The notes: generated from the letters alone by a model not told the origin. DNA of 64,000 nucleotides from Verrucomicrobiota bacterium (GCA_016219875.1 JACRJZ010000122.1:1-64000); one strand, 5' to 3'; counted from the first letter of the stretch, positions 50,501 through 58,890 are shown. Program-made: numbers and translations.

Positions 50501-52934
50501 GTGTGAATCGACGAACGCGCTTGTGACCCATTGCATGCTCTTCGGCAACTCCGCCTCCGGTCAGGGGGGCGGAGCGTTTCACGGCACGTTAGACCACTGC
50601 GTCCTCGTGGCCAATTCAGCCCGGCAAGACGGCGGCGGAGCGTATGAGTGCGTCGTGAACTCGTGCGTGCTCGGCAGCAACTGGGCCTGGAATAATGGTG
50701 GCGGGGCCTACGAGGCCACACTGAATCATTGCACCCTCAACGGGAATTCGGCCAACTGTGGCGGCGGAACGTACCGGGGCACTCTGAACAATTGCACCCT
50801 CAGCAGCAACTCGTCCGGCTACGAAGGCGGCGGAGCGTACCTCGCCCTCCTCAACCGCTGCACGCTCACCAACAACTCGACTCGCTACAGCGGCGGCGGG
50901 GCCGCCTGGAGCACGCTGAACAATTGCGTGCTCACCGGCAACTCGGCCTCTTCGGGCGGCGGAGCGCAGGATTCCACGCTGAACAACTGCGCTCTCCGCG
51001 GCAACACGGCCGGTGTCGGTGGTGGAACGGTCGGGGGCGCGCTCGACCACTGCACGCTGGTGGCCAACTCGGCCTCCAATTCTGTCGGTGGGGCCTATGG
51101 CGGCAAGTTGACGAACTGCATCCTCTTCTACAACACGACACCTCTTGCCTCTCAAGCCAACTACCAGGCGTGGGAAATCCACCACTGTTGCACCACGCCG
51201 CTGCCCGACTCCGGAGAAGGCAACGTCGCCTTGGAGCCACAGTTGGCCAGCGCTTTCCACCTCAGCGCGAGTTCCCCCTGCCGCGGAGCCGGCTTGCCGA
51301 CGCTCGCCCCGGGGACAGACATCGACGACGAGGCCTGGAGCAATCCTCCGTCCATCGGCTGCGACGAATACTGGGCCGGAGCGATCGTCGGACCGTTGAG
51401 CGTGGACCTGCTGGCGACCGCGACCGTTGTGGCGCCGGGCAGCGCGGTGGATTTCCAGGCGCTGATCGATGGGCAGGCCAGCGCGAGCGCGTGGGACTTC
51501 GGAGACGGCGAGATTGTCAGCAATCGTCCCTGGACCAGCCACGCCTGGACCGCGCCCGGCATCTTCGCGGTGGTCTTGCGTGCGTGGAACGAGAGCAACC
51601 CCGGCGGCGTGAGCGCCACGGTGCTGGTTCAAGTTGTGGAAGCTCCGGTCCATTACGTCGCGGCAGACAGTGCGTCGCCAACGCGACCGTATGCTTCGTG
51701 GGCCACCGCGGCCAGCATCATCCAGGACGCGGTGGATGCGGCAACGGTCCCGGGGGCGCTGGTGTTGGTGAGCAACGGCGTTTATGCCCTGGGCGGGCGG
51801 GTCATGCACGGGAGTCTGATCAATCGGGTCGCGGTGAACAAGCCCGTGGTGGTGCGGAGCGTGCACGGGCCGAGGTTTACGGTCATCCAGGGCCGGTGGG
51901 TGCCGGGCGCGACCAATGGCGACGGGGCCGTTCGATGTGTGTACCTGGCTCCGGGCGCCATGTTGAGCGGCTTCACCTTGACCAACGGAGCCACCCGCAC
52001 ATTGGGGGATTACTTCCGCGAACAAAGTGGCGGCGGAGTCTGGTGTGAATCGACCAGTTCAATCGTCAGCCACTGTGTGCTCACGGGCAACTCGGCGCGC
52101 GAGTACGGCGGCGGATCGCTTGGCGGCTCGCTGAACAACTGCGCGTTCACCGGCAACGCGGCGGAGTATGGCGGCGGAGCCTACGCGGCGAATCTTGACA
52201 ACTGCACGCTGGTCGGCAACTCGGCTTCACACTACGGCGGCGGGACTGGGAGTGGCACGCTGAACAACTGCATCCTCTACGACAACATGGCTGGCCAGGG
52301 TTGGGGACAGGGCTATTTCGTCAACCACGACAATGACACCCTCAACCACTGTTGCACGACGCCGTTGCCCCCAGGTTCCGGCAACATCACGAATGTCCCC
52401 CGGTTCATGGACGCCACCCACGGCGACTTCCGGCTGCAAGCCAACTCTCCCTGCATCAACGCCGGCAACAACGCCTGCGTGTCCTCCGACACCGACTTGG
52501 ATGGGCATCCACGCATCGTCGCCGGCACGGTGGACATGGGCGTGTACGAGTTCCCCTCGCCCGCCTCGCCCATTTCCTTCGCCTGGCTCCAGCAGTTCTC
52601 CCTGGCCACCGACGGGACCGCGGACTACTCCGACCCGGACGGGGACGGCTTCAGCACGTTTCTGGAATGGCTTTGCCGCACCGGTCCCACTGACCCGCAA
52701 TCCGTCCTGCGCCTCTTGAGCGCCATTCCCAACAGCAACGGCGGCGTGACGGTGGGCTGGGCCAGCGTGACGAATCGGACGTATTTCCTGGAGCGAAGCA
52801 CGAATCTGACGTCGTCGCCGCTCTTCCAGCCGTTGGCCACGAACCTTCCCGGCTGGCCTGGCTCGACCACGTTCACCGACACCAACGCTGTCCTGCCGCA
52901 GCGATTCTACCGCGTGGGCGTGCAAGCGCCATGA
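44541..52934 (+). CDS. Giant secreted protein, six beta-helix modules with five PKD linkers
   Basis: A 2797-aa protein with a signal peptide (LCLALCGLLNSLPAPAA). Six homologous modules open with WATAATNIQDAVD at about residues 52, 476, 949, 1438, 1886 and 2394. Each continues with VLVSNGVYATGGR, NGPQFTVIEGRQVPG, AIRCVYLTNGAVLSGFTLTN and many rungs of the type LNNC-x-LxGNSA-x3-GGGAY, i.e. a right-handed beta-helix, then a Cys-rich exit (LNYCCTTPLP, DIDGEAWANPPSIGCDEY). Five PKD domains (SAWDFGDG, SHAW, VVLRAWNES) near 400, 871, 1363, 1810 and 2319 join the modules. The C terminus has a DPDGDGFSTFLEW segment and an FYRV tail. Probably an adhesin-like or polysaccharide-active surface protein. 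Confidence 0.85.
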   Translation: MKPLRSNPTFLCLALCGLLNSLPAPAATRYVWQASPASTPPFTDWATAATNIQDAVDTAEAGDEIVVTNGVYATGGRAVYGAMTNRVAVNKPVVVRSVNGPQFTVIEGRRVPETTNGDGAIRCVYLANGAMLSGFTLTNGATRSWGSEAEYNGGGVWCESVSAVVTNCALIGNSARSGGGAAYGTLKNCSLIGNSAYDGGGTYSSTLNNCMITGNWATESGGGASASVLNNCSLADNSAYSNGGGTDRCMLTNCTLIGNSASLGGGDSGGTLLNCILYYNTTRTGSGCNYSSSTLNYCCTTPLPTNGVGNLISEPQLASVSHLSAVSPCRGTGSFVSPGGKDIDGEAWANPPSIGCDEVRAGAVTGPLSVGLAVGWTKVAVGGALNFRALIDGRLTASAWDFGDGTVMNNRPYASHAWSAPGAYTVVLRAWNESNPGSVSATVTVQAVETPVHYVTAASASPVWPYLSWATAATNIQDAVDAATVPGALVLVSNGVYASGGRAVDPTMTNRVTVDKPITVRSVNGPQVTAIQGWQPPPSYYRYGAIRCVSLTNNAVLCGFTLTNGATSGDSWYRDRTSDGGGVWGESVSAVVSNCLITGNSAACGAGAYRVTLHDCTISGNSGFSVGGGVRSGVLSNCVVTGNSARMSGGGAYSSTLERCTLTANVAEGSGGGVRLGSLNRCTLRDNSAPYGGGAYQSTLHNSAISGNLATYSGGGVSDCTLSNCTVVGNASVSSEGGAAGGTLNNCILYDNTASSRANYDRWSTLNYCCTTPRPTNGVGNLSLEPQLASASHLSAASPCRGAGSSAYAEGTDIDGEAWANPPSIGCDEYRAGAITGLLSVNLSTPWTNVATGYALNFQALIEGRVSRSAWDFGDGVAATNRPFISHAWNAPGIYPVVLRAWNESYPDGVSATVTVRVVAAPVRYVAAGNVSPAWPHDSWATAATNIQDAVDAAPIQALVLVSNGVYATGGRLVHGAVTNRVVLDKPVLVRSVNGPEFTVIQGRQVPGTINGDSAIRCAYLTNGAALSGFTLTDGATRSVGDYEKEQSGGGVWCDGPSAVVSNCTFRGNAAYGTGAGAYGGTLESCLLRSNSAGEVGGGTYASTLNDCTLSDNLAGHSGGGAARGTLNHCSLVSNSAYYDGGGAYYATLSNCIVAGNWASGGGGAYQSTLNNCKLTGNRANECGGGAFYGTLNNCVLTGNSADDYGGGAYQSVLNNCTLLVNSAQSNGGGAYGGTLNNCILYHNTADSGTNYHASSLNYCCTTPLPTNGVGNLVAEPQLVGLLHLSATSPCRGAGSSDYAGGTDIDGEAWASPPSIGCDEYWAGAVTGPLTVSIAATWTNVPPNFTVDFQALIEGRVSASAWDFGAGVVVSNRPFASHVWSEPGTYIVTLRAWNKSSPDGVEAVVTMTVGPSPTYYVAAGNTNAAWPYASWATAAANIQDAVDAAAAPGSLVLVSNGVYATGGRALRGLLTNRVAVDKAVIVRSVNGPQHTVIEGRQVPGITNGDGAIRCVYLTNGAVLSGFTLTNGATRRWGSGFEYDGGGVWCESLRAVVTNCILVGNSASYRGGGAYSGTLYNSALAGNSAYYYGGGASESTLSHCTLTRNRASFAGGGAYSSTLNHCTLHDNSAASGGGVASGSLTNCALFGNAAGSGGGVFGGTLNHCTLTGNSASQRGGGAYNATLNNCVLYDNTAGVGAWANYCSGTLNSCCTTPRPDAGVGNITSEPQLASPSHLSATSPCRRAGSQADATGTDIDGEVWGSPPSIGCDEYWAGAVTGPLSVSLTVSSTNVSVGFAVNVCALIEGRASASAWDFGDGVIVSNRPYASQAWTAVGTYAVVLRVWNESNPGGVSATARVQVIEAPVHYVTPASASPTWPYLSWATAATNIQDAVDAATVPGSLVLVSNGVYATGGRRTYDYTTNRLTVDKPVVVRSVNGPEVTVIEGWQVPGRTNGDEAIRCVYLANGAVLSGFTLTQGATTWEEEGGGVWCESTNALVTHCMLFGNSASGQGGGAFHGTLDHCVLVANSARQDGGGAYECVVNSCVLGSNWAWNNGGGAYEATLNHCTLNGNSANCGGGTYRGTLNNCTLSSNSSGYEGGGAYLALLNRCTLTNNSTRYSGGGAAWSTLNNCVLTGNSASSGGGAQDSTLNNCALRGNTAGVGGGTVGGALDHCTLVANSASNSVGGAYGGKLTNCILFYNTTPLASQANYQAWEIHHCCTTPLPDSGEGNVALEPQLASAFHLSASSPCRGAGLPTLAPGTDIDDEAWSNPPSIGCDEYWAGAIVGPLSVDLLATATVVAPGSAVDFQALIDGQASASAWDFGDGEIVSNRPWTSHAWTAPGIFAVVLRAWNESNPGGVSATVLVQVVEAPVHYVAADSASPTRPYASWATAASIIQDAVDAATVPGALVLVSNGVYALGGRVMHGSLINRVAVNKPVVVRSVHGPRFTVIQGRWVPGATNGDGAVRCVYLAPGAMLSGFTLTNGATRTLGDYFREQSGGGVWCESTSSIVSHCVLTGNSAREYGGGSLGGSLNNCAFTGNAAEYGGGAYAANLDNCTLVGNSASHYGGGTGSGTLNNCILYDNMAGQGWGQGYFVNHDNDTLNHCCTTPLPPGSGNITNVPRFMDATHGDFRLQANSPCINAGNNACVSSDTDLDGHPRIVAGTVDMGVYEFPSPASPISFAWLQQFSLATDGTADYSDPDGDGFSTFLEWLCRTGPTDPQSVLRLLSAIPNSNGGVTVGWASVTNRTYFLERSTNLTSSPLFQPLATNLPGWPGSTTFTDTNAVLPQRFYRVGVQAP

Positions 52935-52973
52935 GGCTGAAATCCGATTCTGAAGCGACGATTTCAAAATCCC

Positions 52974-53042
52974 GGTGGGGCGAGCTTACTCGCGAGCCGA
53001 ATGCCGTGTGTTTCCCCGGCTCGCGAGTACGCTCGCCCCACC
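52974..53042. repeat. F11 TGGGGCGAGC palindrome
   Basis: TGGGGCGAGCTTACTCGCGA at 52976 pairs with TCGCGAGTACGCTCGCCCCA at 53022. Its flanks (TTTCAAAATCC and GGTTTTGAAT) are the same outer arms that border F1 elements. Confidence 0.8.
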
Positions 53043-53089
53043 CACCAGGAGGTTTTGAATGAGCCTCTGAAGCGGCGATTCCAAAACCC

Positions 53090-53174
53090 GTAGCAGCCGA
53101 GGTAACGAGGCTCTGTTCAATTGCAGATTGCAGATTGCAGATTGGAGTTGGAGCCTCCTCACGTTGGCTGCTAC
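53090..53174. repeat. F1 palindrome with nested GCAGATT tandem
   Basis: Arms GTAGCAGCCGAGGTAACGAG (53090) and CTCCTCACGTTGGCTGCTAC (53155). The spacer holds three GCAGATT units. Lies past the end of the giant gene, before the convergent gene ending at 53188. Confidence 0.8.
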
Positions 53175-53187
53175 GTCTGCAATCGGC

Positions 53188-54348
53188 TCACGGCGAGTCG
53201 GCGTACATGGCCCGCCTGGCCTTCTCGAACGTCGCGCCCGGCGGCGGGAGTTTCCGGATCGCTTCGTCGTAGTTGACGATGTAATGCCACCAGTTGTTGT
53301 AGAAACCGTCGGTCACGCCCGGACTGCGCGGCAGGTGCTTCATCCACCAGAGATGATGGCCGGTGATGCCCTTCCAGCCGCCGCTGGCCGCGTTGAGGAG
53401 TTTCTTCTGGCGCGGGAGGCTGGGGTAGGTCAGCCAGTCGTCGGCGTAGGTCCAGACGGAGTTCGTGTTGCTCCAATCGTAGTCGCTCCGGGAATTGGGC
53501 GCGTAGTGGACGCTGCCGACCTCCGACTCGCCGGGGAAATCTTTGTCCACGCGCGTGAAGCGGTTCCAGGCGTTGCTGTGGCGTTTCGGGTCCCACACAC
53601 CTTGGCCCACGGTGAGGGCGAGGACGCTCTCAATGCGGTGGCAGTAGCTCTCCAGCATTTCGCCTTCGCCCCGCTCGTAATTCCAGCCCATGATCCAGAC
53701 TGTCCGGCCCACGTCCGGGATGTCGTAGGGGCGGTAGAACCAGGGATTGTCCGTCGGATAGGGCACCTTGTCGCCCGGCGTCTTCCAGTGCAACTCGTCC
53801 CACTGCATGTAGGGCGCGCCCCAGAGCCAGATTTCACGGAGGTCCAGCGCCTTGATCTTGGCCGCCAGATTGAACTTCTGGAAGAGCCACTTGAAACTGG
53901 TCATGCCCTTGTCGGCTTTCTTGCGGTCCTTCTCCCACATCTCCAGGAAGGCTTCCTCGGTGTAGGTGAATCCGTTGCGAAAGGTGGTGAAGCCGTCGTG
54001 CTCGATCTTTTCCACCACGCGGTAATCCACATAGCCGCCGCTGCACGTCCGCGCGTCCTCGATCATCTTCTCGGTGAGTTGCCACGGGTCCGACCATTTC
54101 AGGTACTGGTGCAGCTTCAGATTCTGCCGCGTCTTCAGGACGGGATCGAAGTTGATGACGAGGACGTTGACCGTCTGGGTGCCGATGCCAGCGTGGCTGC
54201 CCGTCTCGCTGGCGAAGAGCGGCGACGGGAAACCGAGCAAACAAAGGACAGCCAGCAACGCCAGACTGAAAGAGAGTCGCCCAGCGGGAAACAACGGAAA
54301 CCGACGCCCGATCCGACCGGAGGAAGAATGGATTGACGGCATGTTCAT
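53188..54348 (-). CDS. Secreted protein of unknown function
   Basis: A 386-aa protein with a long signal peptide (LSFSLALLAVLCLLGFPSPL FA). The mature part opens TVNVLVINFDPVLKTRQNLK, then YVDYRVVEKIEHDGFTTFRN and LREIWLWGAPYMQWDELHWK, VWIMGWNYERGEGEMLESYC HR, and HHLWWMKHLPRSPG...NNWWHYIVNYDEA. It is rich in Trp, Tyr and His, like a metal-dependent hydrolase, but I cannot name a family. Single gene, convergent with the 2797-aa gene. Confidence 0.6.
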   Translation of the reverse strand: MNMPSIHSSSGRIGRRFPLFPAGRLSFSLALLAVLCLLGFPSPLFASETGSHAGIGTQTVNVLVINFDPVLKTRQNLKLHQYLKWSDPWQLTEKMIEDARTCSGGYVDYRVVEKIEHDGFTTFRNGFTYTEEAFLEMWEKDRKKADKGMTSFKWLFQKFNLAAKIKALDLREIWLWGAPYMQWDELHWKTPGDKVPYPTDNPWFYRPYDIPDVGRTVWIMGWNYERGEGEMLESYCHRIESVLALTVGQGVWDPKRHSNAWNRFTRVDKDFPGESEVGSVHYAPNSRSDYDWSNTNSVWTYADDWLTYPSLPRQKKLLNAASGGWKGITGHHLWWMKHLPRSPGVTDGFYNNWWHYIVNYDEAIRKLPPPGATFEKARRAMYADSP

Positions 54349-54410
54349 GGAACCAAAATGGCGTTCCTCGTGATCGTGTCCAGCGCAGAATTCCGATGGA
54401 AGCGGAGCCT

Positions 54411-54611
54411 CAGGACTGCATCAAGCTCCCGCCCGGCGCACCAGGTAGCGCAGGTTTTCAACCTGCCGTATCGCCGACTTGCAGTCGGCAAGGCCGTGAA
54501 ACTTCCAGCCGGCTGGCCTCTTCCAACGCTCGCCGGTTGGAAAACCGGCGCTACGGCAGACTGGAAAGTCTGCGCTACGAGTGCTCCCGAACCGAGCTTG
54601 AGGCAGCCCTG
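54411..54611. mobile_element. 201-bp MITE-like element, copy 1
   Basis: Termini CAGGACTGCATCAAGCTC and GAGCTTGAGGCAGCCCTG are imperfect inverted repeats. The 9-bp sequence GCGGAGCCT flanks it on both sides (54402-54410 and 54612-54620). The interior is made of F2 hairpin modules (GCCGACTTGCAGTCGGC, CGCCGGTTGGAAAACCGGCG). Same length as the copy at 61667 and nearly identical to it. No coding capacity. Confidence 0.85.
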
Positions 54612-54694
54612 GCGGAGCCTCAGGACTCCTGAGCCTACGCTTTGGAGTTGAGGCCGCGCGGAGTACTGTTGATCCCCAATCGCCGGGTCTGGGG

Positions 54695-54733
54695 ACCCGG
54701 CCTACAGCTCTCGCGCAAGCCTGTAGGCCCGGT
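54695..54733. repeat. Hairpin GGCCTACAG, possibly rlmN terminator
   Basis: ACCCGGCCTACAG (54695) pairs with CTGTAGGCCCGGT (54721) at 12 of 13 positions. It lies 32 bp past the rlmN stop, but no T run follows on the minus strand. Confidence 0.55.
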
Positions 54734-54764
54734 GCCCTCACCGGGCGGGCATGCAGACGCGCTC

Positions 54765-55961
54765 TCAGGCGGCGGTCGCCAGTTCCCGCTCGGTGCGCAG
54801 GCGCAGTTGGCCGCAGGCGGCGTCGATGTCATGACCCTTTTCGCGGCGCAGCGTAGCTTTGGTGCCGAGGCGGGTCAGTTCGGCCAGGAAGGCCTCCTGG
54901 GCTTCGTCGCTCGGACGCTGCCAGGCCAGGCCTTCGACGTGGTTGTAGGGGATGAGGTTGATCTTGGCGTTGAGGCGCTCGGACAACTCCGCCAACGGAC
55001 GGGCGTGGTCCGTGTGGTCGTTCACGCCGGCGATGAGGATGTATTCGAAGGTGATCATGCGCCCCTTGTGGGCCTGGTAGTATTCGCACGCGGCCACCAG
55101 TTCGGCCAGCGGGTACTTGCGGTTCACGGGCATGAGGCGGTTGCGGATTTCATCCGTGGCGCCGTGCAGCGAAACCGCCAGACGGAGTTGCATCGGCTCG
55201 TCGGCGAGCTTGCGAATTTCCGGGGCCAGACCGCTGGTGGAGACGGTGATCTTGCGGGCGCCGATGTGGCCTCCCCAGGGGGCGTTGAGGATCTGGAGCG
55301 CCTTGAGCAAGTTCTCGTAATTGGCCAGCGGCTCCCCCATGCCCATGACGACGACATTGTTGATCAACCGCGGAGCGACCGGCACGGGAGGGCGGACCTC
55401 GACCTTGGGGCCGGGATTCGGAGTCGGAGCCGGGGCCAAGATGGCAGCCGGCGGCATGGCTTTGATGCGGGCCTTGTTGGTTTCCTCGCCGTGCCATCGT
55501 TCCACAGCCAGGACCTGCTCCACGATTTCATCCGGAGTCAGGTTGCGTTTCCAGCCGTCGAGTCCGCTGGCGCAGAATCCGCAACCGTAGGCGCAGCCGA
55601 CCTGCGTGGAAATGCACAGCGTGTGCCGGTCGCTCGCGTCGCCGTAGAGCGCGGGGTTGGCCGGAATGAGCACGCTCTCGATGAAGGCATGGTCCCGCAG
55701 GCGCCAGAGGAACTTCCGCGTCGCGTCATCGGAGCCTTGCAGGGCGGCCAGTTCCAGCGTGTGGAGCATGAAGCTTTCGGCCAGGCGCTGGCGCAACTTC
55801 TTGGGAAGATTCGACATGGCGTCCCACGTCCGCACCCGGTTCGCGTACAGCCAGTTCAACAACTGATCGAGGCGATAATGCGGCTCGCGCCACTCCACAA
55901 GTCGGGCGGACAGCTCATCGCGGGTCAGCGATTTGATGTCGATGTTCACGTCAGAAGTCAT
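54765..55961 (-). CDS. rlmN: 23S rRNA (adenine-C2)-methyltransferase RlmN
   Basis: A 398-aa radical-SAM enzyme that methylates A2503 of 23S rRNA and A37 of some tRNAs. The N-terminal domain has YRLDQLLNWLYANRVRTWDA MSNLPKKLR. The cluster motif is CAYGCGFCASG (C-x3-C-x2-C), preceded by CISTQVGC with a resolving Cys region. VVVMGMGEPLANYENL, ITVSTSGLAPEI, LAVSLHGATDEIRNRLMPVN, FEYILIAGVND and INLIPYNHVEG follow. The acceptor Cys is in DIDAACGQLR near the C terminus. An unusual Pro/Ala-rich insert of about 36 residues (PPAAILAPAPTPNPGPK...) lies between the FeS region and GMGEP. Confidence 0.95.
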   Translation of the reverse strand: MTSDVNIDIKSLTRDELSARLVEWREPHYRLDQLLNWLYANRVRTWDAMSNLPKKLRQRLAESFMLHTLELAALQGSDDATRKFLWRLRDHAFIESVLIPANPALYGDASDRHTLCISTQVGCAYGCGFCASGLDGWKRNLTPDEIVEQVLAVERWHGEETNKARIKAMPPAAILAPAPTPNPGPKVEVRPPVPVAPRLINNVVVMGMGEPLANYENLLKALQILNAPWGGHIGARKITVSTSGLAPEIRKLADEPMQLRLAVSLHGATDEIRNRLMPVNRKYPLAELVAACEYYQAHKGRMITFEYILIAGVNDHTDHARPLAELSERLNAKINLIPYNHVEGLAWQRPSDEAQEAFLAELTRLGTKATLRREKGHDIDAACGQLRLRTERELATAA

Positions 55962-56121
55962 CGGTCAATTTCACAGAAGTCATTAGCGTTTTGGCGGCCC
56001 GAACATGGCGGCGGCAGGAGTCTCGCTCGCCCGTCGGGCGGCGGCAAGACCGGAGACGCGCGCGCGGTTTCCACTTCTGTTTGACCGCTTGGGAGGCTTT
56101 CCCTACAGTCGCGCGCCAATT

Positions 56122-57720
56122 ATGAAAGTGATGATCTGTGACCCGGTGTCTGCGAAAGGCATCGCCCTCTTGAAGCAGCGCCCTGAGTTCCAGGTGGTCG
56201 TCCTGGACAAGCGCCTGACCGAAGCGGAATTGATCCCGCTCGTCGCCGACGTGGTGGCCATCGTGGTCCGATCCGAGACGAAGATCACCCGCCAGCTCAT
56301 GGAAGCCGCGCCCAAGTTGCGCGTCGTGGGCCGGGCTGGCGTCGGTGTGGACAACGTCGATGTCGAAGCCGCCACCCAGCGGGGCGTCGTGGTCATGAAC
56401 ACGCCCGGCGGCAACACAATTTCGACGGCGGAACTGAGCTTCTCCATGCTCATGGGCCTGGCGCGCAAAGTCCCGCAAGCCCACGCTTCCATGTTGCAGG
56501 GCAAGTGGGACCGCAAACAGTTTTCCGGCCTGGAGATCGCGGGCAAAACCCTCGGCATCCTCGGCATGGGCCGCATCGGCACCGAAGTGGCCAAGCGCGC
56601 CCTGGCCTTCGGGATGCGCGTGCTGGCTTACGATCCGTACCTCACGGAAGTCCGGGCCAAAGCCATCGGCGCGGAGGTGGTCCTGGAACTGGACGAGATT
56701 TATCGTCAGGCCGACTTCATCACCGTCCACATGCCGGTGACGACGGAGACGCGGCAGATGCTCAACGCCGCGGCCTTCGCCAAGATGAAGCCCGGCGTCC
56801 GTCTCGTAAACTGCGCCCGGGGCGAGATCATCAACGAGGCCGATCTTCTGGCGGCGCTCGAATCCGGCAAAGTCGCCGGGGCCGCGCTGGACGTCTTCAG
56901 CACCGAACCGCTGCCCGCCGAGCATCCGTTCCGCCGGCACCCTGGGATCATTCTCACGCCGCATCTGGGCGCCAGCACATCCGAGGCGCAGGAGAAATGT
57001 GGCATCGAAGTCGCCGAGATCGTCACCGCCTACCTCCTGACCGGCGAAGTGCGCAATGCGGTGAACCTGCCGTATCTCGACGCCAAAACCTACGAGCAGG
57101 TGAAGCCGTATTTGGCGTTGGGCGAGAAGATGGGCCTGCTGCTCAGCCAGCTTACCGCCGGCAACGGCGACCGCATCTACATCAGTTACGGCGGCAAGGC
57201 CCGCGAGTTGCCGAACGTCGATCCCGTCACGCGCGCCGTCCTGCGCGGCTTCCTGGCGAGCAGTTCGCTCAAAGACGTGAACAACGTCAACGTCCGCGCC
57301 GTGGCGGCGGGCCTGGGCCTCACCGTCGAGGAGAAGAAGTCCGACGAGCCGGTCACGTTCAACGAGTGGTTGCACGTGCAGATCTTCAGCGGGAACCAGA
57401 AGCTCGTTTCGGCCGGCGGCACGTTCTTCGGCTCGCCGAACAACCCGCGCATCGTGCGGCTCTTCAGCACGCCGGTGGAGATTCCCATCACCGGCACGCT
57501 CCTGCTCCTCAACAACAAGGACCGGCCCGGCATCGTGGGCCACCTCGGCACCCTCATGGCCCGGCACGGCGTCAACATCGCCAGCATGAGCCTGAGCCGC
57601 GACCAGGCGGGCGGGCAGGCGCTCACGGTGTTGAACCTCGACAGCGTCCCGCCGCCGGCGGTGCTGGAGGAACTTGAAAAAGATGCCTGCATCAGCAACG
57701 TCCACGTCGTCCAACTCTGA
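56122..57720 (+). CDS. serA: D-3-phosphoglycerate dehydrogenase
   Basis: A 532-aa type-1 enzyme: first step of serine synthesis, oxidation of 3-phosphoglycerate with NAD. The ATG at 56122 gives MKVMICDPVSAKGIALLKQR. The NAD fold has GKTLGILGMGRIGTEVAKRA (about 141-160). Catalytic residues lie in NCARGEIINE (Arg), FSTEPLPAEHP (Glu) and LTPHLGASTSEAQ (His). An intervening ASB domain and a C-terminal ACT domain (TLLLLNNKDRPGIVGHLGTL) that binds serine for feedback control are present. Followed after 8 bases by the parvulin gene. Confidence 0.95.
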   Translation: MKVMICDPVSAKGIALLKQRPEFQVVVLDKRLTEAELIPLVADVVAIVVRSETKITRQLMEAAPKLRVVGRAGVGVDNVDVEAATQRGVVVMNTPGGNTISTAELSFSMLMGLARKVPQAHASMLQGKWDRKQFSGLEIAGKTLGILGMGRIGTEVAKRALAFGMRVLAYDPYLTEVRAKAIGAEVVLELDEIYRQADFITVHMPVTTETRQMLNAAAFAKMKPGVRLVNCARGEIINEADLLAALESGKVAGAALDVFSTEPLPAEHPFRRHPGIILTPHLGASTSEAQEKCGIEVAEIVTAYLLTGEVRNAVNLPYLDAKTYEQVKPYLALGEKMGLLLSQLTAGNGDRIYISYGGKARELPNVDPVTRAVLRGFLASSSLKDVNNVNVRAVAAGLGLTVEEKKSDEPVTFNEWLHVQIFSGNQKLVSAGGTFFGSPNNPRIVRLFSTPVEIPITGTLLLLNNKDRPGIVGHLGTLMARHGVNIASMSLSRDQAGGQALTVLNLDSVPPPAVLEELEKDACISNVHVVQL

Positions 57721-57728
57721 TTCATTTT

Positions 57729-58790
57729 ATGCACCGCCCTCTTCTCGCCGCCCTCGGGGCTGCCGTCCTTTTGTCCGTCCCGCCCGTCCCCGGCGGGGCG
57801 GCGTCGTCCGCCAACCTGTTCAATGACGTGGTCGTCGCCCGCGGCAAGGGTCTGGAGGTGCGGCGGGGGCAGTTGGACGATGCCTTCATCACCTTCAAGG
57901 CCAACCTCGCGGCCCGCGGGCAAGGCATCGCGGAAGACAAACGGTTGCAGGCGGAAGCCCAGTTGCTGGACCGGCTGATCGTGTCGCAAATCCTCGTCAC
58001 CAAAGCCACCGCCGCCGACAAGGCCAAGGCCCGGGAGAAGGTGGACAAAGTCGTCGCCGACATCCGCCAGAATAGCGGCTCCGACGAAGGCTTCCTGCGC
58101 CAGCTCCGCTCGCTGGGCATGACGGCCCAGCAGTTCACCAACCGCGCGCTCGAACAAGGCATTGCCGAGGAGATTCTGGGCCGCGAGATTCGGACCAAGA
58201 TCAGCATCCCGCCGGAGCGCATCAAGGAATTCTACGAAACCAACGACGCCGCCTTCCGCGTCCCGGAATTGGCGCGCGCCAGCCACATCCTCATCCTCAC
58301 CCGCGACCCCAACACGCGGATGGACCTCTCCGAGGACCAGAAGAAAGCCAAGCGCGAGAAGGCCGAAAAAGTCCTGGCTCGCGCCAAGAAGGGCGAGGAC
58401 TTCGCCAAGCTGGCGGAAGAGACCTCCGAAGACCCCGCCGTAAAGCAGAACAAAGGCGAACTTCAATTCGTCCGCTCCAAGGATCCCGCCCGCGGTCTCG
58501 TCTCAGAACTGGAAACCGCCGCCTTCGCGCTACGACCCGGCGAAGTGGGCAACTTGCTCGTCACCGAATACGGCTTCCATGTCCTCAAGCTCCACGAACT
58601 CACGCCGGAGAAGAAAAAGCCGCTCACGGAAGTGTCGGACAAAATCCGTGAGTTCCTCCTGGACCGGGAGACGGAGAAGCAACTGCCGGACTACTTCGAG
58701 AAGCTGAAGAAGGAGAACAACGTGGAGATTCTGGACTCGAGGCTGGCGGAGGCGCTCGCCCAAAGCCGGAAAGAAGCGGCCAAGCCGTAA
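57729..58790 (+). CDS. Exported parvulin-type peptidyl-prolyl isomerase
   Basis: A 353-aa SurA/PpiC-like protein. Signal peptide (LLAALGAAVLLSVPPVPGGAA). A SurA-type helical N domain (LDRLIVSQILVTKATAADKA) precedes one PpiC domain, about residues 180-300: ARASHILILTRDP, KVLARAKKGEDFAKLAEETS EDP, GELQFV, FALRPGEVGNLLVTEYGFHV LKL. It assists folding of envelope proteins. Probably co-transcribed with serA. Confidence 0.85.
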   Translation: MHRPLLAALGAAVLLSVPPVPGGAASSANLFNDVVVARGKGLEVRRGQLDDAFITFKANLAARGQGIAEDKRLQAEAQLLDRLIVSQILVTKATAADKAKAREKVDKVVADIRQNSGSDEGFLRQLRSLGMTAQQFTNRALEQGIAEEILGREIRTKISIPPERIKEFYETNDAAFRVPELARASHILILTRDPNTRMDLSEDQKKAKREKAEKVLARAKKGEDFAKLAEETSEDPAVKQNKGELQFVRSKDPARGLVSELETAAFALRPGEVGNLLVTEYGFHVLKLHELTPEKKKPLTEVSDKIREFLLDRETEKQLPDYFEKLKKENNVEILDSRLAEALAQSRKEAAKP

Positions 58791-58890
58791 GACGGCGGTA
58801 AAAGTCATCCGCCAAGACGGAACTTCAGAATCTCTCTTGGCAGGGACGCCGCGGTCTGAGGCTTCTCGGTCTGAAACCTCTCCCGCCCGC

